Shown one piece after another: positions 61,893 through 64,000 of a DNA stretch of 64,000 bases; positions within the stretch are counted from its first letter, which is position 1; each line of letters starts with the position of its first letter. This DNA comes from Pseudomonadota bacterium (GTDB taxonomy: Bacteria; Pseudomonadota; Alphaproteobacteria; Rhodobacterales; Rhodobacteraceae), in the NCBI GenBank assembly GCA_963205235.1, contig CAUJIP010000057.1:1-64000 (forward strand), read 5' to 3'. A model generated the notes under the pieces. That model made no database searches and was not told the origin of the DNA. It worked only from the letters and a program-made list of their open reading frames with translations. Position numbers and translations under genes: made by a program.

Positions 61893-62674
61893 AGCGCCGT
61901 CCAACCCCCATCGATTGAAATCGTCGTGCCGGTCACCTGATCCGCCGCCGGACTGCACAGATAGACCGTCGTGCCGCCGATCTGGTCCACCGTCGCAAAC
62001 TGGCGTGACGGTTGGCGCAGCAGCATGACCTCCCGGATCACGGTGTCCCGGTCCATGCCATGCACCTTCATCTGTTCGGGGATCTGCGCCTCGATCAGCG
62101 GGGTCAGCACATAGCCTGGGCAGATTGCGTTGCAGGTGATTCCCATGCCCGCCGTTTCCAGCGCCGTCGTCTTGGACAGCCCGACAACGCCATGCTTGGC
62201 CGCGATGTAGGCCGATTTGTAGGGGCTGGCCGTCAACCCATGCGCCGAGGCTATGTTGACGATCCGCCCCCAGCCCCGCGCCTTCATGCCTGGCAAGGCC
62301 GCCGCCGTGGTGTGAAAGGCCGATGAAAGGTTGATTGCCAGAATCGCATCCCATTTCTCGACCGGGAAATCCTCGATCGGGCTGACGAACTGGATGCCCG
62401 CGTTGTTGATCAGGATATCGCAACCCCCGGCCTTTTCGACCAGTGCCCGACACTCGGCACCCTTCGACATGTCGGCGGCAATGTAACGTGCAGCGACGCC
62501 GTGGCGCTTGCCCAGATCAGCCGCCAGCGCGTGATCTTCGGGCCGGTCGGTAAAGCTGTTCAGAATCACCTCTGCCCCGGCGGCGGCCAAAGCCTCGGCC
62601 ACGCCCAACCCGATGCCCGAGTTCGACCCGGTAATGACGGCACGCTTGCCCGCTAGTGTTGCCGAAACTGTCAT
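61889..62674 (-). CDS. 3-hydroxybutyrate dehydrogenase-type SDR
   Basis: 261 residues from the ATG at 62674. It is a classical short-chain dehydrogenase with GSNSGIGLGVAEALAAAG (NAD loop), the NNAGIQFVSPIEDFP segment, and the catalytic SAYIAAKHGVVGLSK (Tyr-x-x-x-Lys). Closest in look to bacterial BdhA, which oxidises 3-hydroxybutyrate to acetoacetate in PHB turnover (IEAQIPEQM and MLLRQPSRQFATVDQIG are typical). The longer open frame upstream crosses the terminator hairpin and is not used. Confidence 0.86.
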   Translation of the reverse strand: MTVSATLAGKRAVITGSNSGIGLGVAEALAAAGAEVILNSFTDRPEDHALAADLGKRHGVAARYIAADMSKGAECRALVEKAGGCDILINNAGIQFVSPIEDFPVEKWDAILAINLSSAFHTTAAALPGMKARGWGRIVNIASAHGLTASPYKSAYIAAKHGVVGLSKTTALETAGMGITCNAICPGYVLTPLIEAQIPEQMKVHGMDRDTVIREVMLLRQPSRQFATVDQIGGTTVYLCSPAADQVTGTTISIDGGWTAL

Positions 62675-62759
62675 GACCTGTCCCCCGGATGCTGCACCTG
62701 CGAAACATGCCATGCCGCAAGCCGCAGGGGAAGGGTCGGCCGAAGCCATGATCCACAAT

Positions 62760-62787
62760 GAAAAAAACGCCGGCACAAGGCCGGCGT
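62760..62787 (-). terminator. intrinsic terminator upstream of the dehydrogenase gene
   Basis: A 9-bp stem AACGCCGGC/GCCGGCGTT with a 5-base loop (62765-62787), followed on the minus strand by a run of six Ts. It lies about 85 bases before the dehydrogenase ATG on the same strand, so it ends a small RNA or attenuates the leader. Confidence 0.8.
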
Positions 62788-62834
62788 TCAGTTATTGAGG
62801 CAGGTTTCATACAGGCAAGAAACCTATCGAGCAG
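62761..62834 (-). ncRNA. candidate small RNA or attenuator leader
   Basis: From a predicted start near 62834 the minus strand gives about 74 bases: a 7-bp hairpin (AGGTTTC 62801-62807 with GAAACCT 62818-62824, 10-base loop) and then the terminator at 62765-62787. A promoter sits at the right distance. No protein gene fits. If some transcripts read through, it would be the leader of the dehydrogenase gene. Confidence 0.5.
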
Positions 62835-62840
62835 TGAGTC

Positions 62841-62869
62841 TTATATAGTCGTCTCTCCGCCTCTGGCCA
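62841..62869 (-). promoter_or_regulatory. putative promoter of the small RNA/leader
   Basis: On the minus strand TTGGCC (62869-62864), a 17-base spacer and TATATA (62846-62841), the most canonical -10 in this part of the window. Confidence 0.55.
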
Positions 62870-62945
62870 AGCTAAAAGTTTGAATTGCTTCACGGCTCGT
62901 CATAATCTTCGGCCACATGACCCCAAGGGCAGAGAGACCGTCACG

Positions 62946-64000
62946 ATGATCCAATCCCCCCCTCGCCGGTGGCACCGGCTTGCGGCAACCCTGACCCTTG
63001 TTCTGGCAAATGCCGCAGCAATTGCCGAACCGCAGCATGGCATAGCTATGTATGGCAGCCCTGCCCTGCCCCCGGATTTTGTGTCCCTGCCGCAGGTCAA
63101 CCCCGATGCCCCCAAGGGTGGCATCTTCCGCTGGGGCGAAACCGGCAGCTTTGACAGCTTCAACCCCTATGTGACCAAAGGCCGCGCAGCCACCGGCATC
63201 TCGACCCTGACGGTCGAGACGCTGATGGGTCGCAGCTATGACGAACCCTTCTCGCTTTACGGCCTTCTGGCCGAATCGATTGATACGGATGAGGCCCGGA
63301 CCTACGTCGAATTCACCCTCCGCCCCGAGGCCCGATTCTCTGACGGCAGCCCCGTCACGGTCGAAGACGTTATGTGGTCGATGGAGACTTTGGGCACAGT
63401 CGGCGCTGCGCGATATCTCGGCGCCTGGAAAAAGATCGCCTCGATGGAACAGACCGGCGAGCGGTCGGTCAAGTTCACCTTCAACACCGAAGATCGCGAA
63501 CTGCCGCTGATCCTTGGCCTGCGCCCGATCCTGAAAAAGGCGCAGTGGGAAGGCAAGGACTTCGCCGAAGCCACGCAGGACCTGCCCATCGGTTCCGGTC
63601 CCTATGTGCTGGACAAGTCCGAACTTGGCGTCTTTGCCAGCTACAAGCGCAACCCCGACTGGTGGGGCAAGGACTTGCCCTTCAACAAGGGCCAGTGGAA
63701 CTTTGACGAGATCCGCTATGACTACTATGCCACCGACGCCGCCGCATTCGAGGCGTTCAAGGCAGGTGAGATTTCGGCCTATCGCGAAGGCAACGCCGCC
63801 AAATGGCTGTCGGCCTACGACTTCCCCGCCGTCACCGATGGCAAGGTGATCAAGGCCGAAATCCCGCACAGCCGCCCGTCAGGCATCGAAGGCCTGGTCT
63901 TCAACACCCGCCGCCCGATTTTTGCCGACTGGCGCGTACGCGAGGCCCTGATCCTTGCCTTCAACTTCGAATTCATCAACCAGCAGCTCAACGGCGGTCT
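62946..64000 (+). CDS. extracellular solute-binding protein, YejA-like (3' end beyond window)
   Basis: The first 351 residues are present. A signal peptide (RRWHRLAATLTLVLANAAAIAEP) is followed by the SBP_bac_5 fold: HGIAMYGSPALPPDFVSLPQVNPDAPKGGIFRWGETGSFDSFNPY, then FSDGSPVTVEDVMWSMETLG and PIGSGPYVLDKSELG. The opening and the LVFNTRRPIFADWRVREALILAFNFEFIN segment match the YejA type, which binds peptides for a YejBEF importer. The remaining genes of that system should lie to the right. Confidence 0.88.
   Translation, partial: MIQSPPRRWHRLAATLTLVLANAAAIAEPQHGIAMYGSPALPPDFVSLPQVNPDAPKGGIFRWGETGSFDSFNPYVTKGRAATGISTLTVETLMGRSYDEPFSLYGLLAESIDTDEARTYVEFTLRPEARFSDGSPVTVEDVMWSMETLGTVGAARYLGAWKKIASMEQTGERSVKFTFNTEDRELPLILGLRPILKKAQWEGKDFAEATQDLPIGSGPYVLDKSELGVFASYKRNPDWWGKDLPFNKGQWNFDEIRYDYYATDAAAFEAFKAGEISAYREGNAAKWLSAYDFPAVTDGKVIKAEIPHSRPSGIEGLVFNTRRPIFADWRVREALILAFNFEFINQQLNGG

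Noticed and set aside
1-64000. tRNA genes, CRISPR arrays, insertion sequences, phage genes
   Set aside because: I looked for T-loop motifs in gaps, regular short repeats and transposase or integrase motifs; none found.

Overview
This 64-kb window is high-GC, gene-dense chromosomal DNA from an alphaproteobacterium, most likely a Rhodobacteraceae member of the Rhodobacter/Gemmobacter/Tabrizicola type. The basis is gene content and order: an lptF-lptG-lptD-surA-pdxA-rsmA envelope block next to pepA-holC, a corrinoid methyltransferase cluster with a Virulence_fact-family protein, IalB, DUF3422, DUF2267, a CnrYXH-like sigma module, PntA as one long subunit, and dimethylglycine-dehydrogenase-type oxidases. 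I see no rRNA or tRNA gene, insertion sequence, phage gene or CRISPR array. Most genes have clear ribosome-binding sites and many are coupled by ATGA, GTGA, TTGA or TGATG overlaps.

Layout. 0-2 kb: minus-strand one-carbon cluster (methyl-THF:corrinoid methyltransferase, MetF-like reductase, small Virulence_fact protein), divergent from ppx-rlmE (2.1-4.0 kb). 4.1-6.7 kb: two divergent cell-wall genes (DUF882/M15 and an L,D-transpeptidase). 6.7-9.3 kb: lpxD, a dedicated acyl carrier protein and a ketoacyl synthase, coupled. 9.3-10.4 kb: ialB and an intergenic region with two orphan terminators, one following a CCTCCTCCC hairpin (candidate sRNA). 10.4-13.7 kb: HerA-like ATPase, lyxose-isomerase-family cupin, lipoprotein L,D-transpeptidase. 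13.9-17.5 kb: kynurenine pathway (kynU, GNAT, kynA) and a divergent AraC-type regulator. 17.6-21.3 kb: PEBP protein and pntAB. 21.3-24.4 kb: ECF sigma, putative anti-sigma and metal-sensor module, a small exported protein, and DUF3422.

24.4-37.9 kb: a dipeptide-type ABC importer divergent from a tightly coupled catabolic run (ArgE-like M20, FAD oxidase, M20 amidohydrolase, DUF1304, choline-kinase-like phosphotransferase, DMGDH/GcvT fusion). This looks like uptake and breakdown of N-acylated or N-methylated amino compounds and is the least described unit here. 37.9-45.3 kb: rsmA, pdxA, surA, lptD, lptG, lptF on the minus strand; 45.5-47.5 kb: pepA-holC. 47.5-52.2 kb: retropepsin-like protease, MarC, DUF2267, HD protein, ABC-F, ndk. 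52.3-57.3 kb: GcvT-like protein, rpe, LuxR solo, tsf, rpsB. 57.5-64 kb: homocysteine methyltransferase with divergent TetR, psuK-psuG, DUF502, 3-hydroxybutyrate dehydrogenase with an upstream promoter-hairpin-terminator unit, and a truncated YejA-like binding protein.

Themes: methyl-group and one-carbon flow (MeTr, MetF, DMGDH, GcvT-like, homocysteine methyltransferase) and outer-envelope building (Ldts, LpxD, Lpt, SurA, IalB). Functions rest on motif and family recognition by eye; no database search was run.
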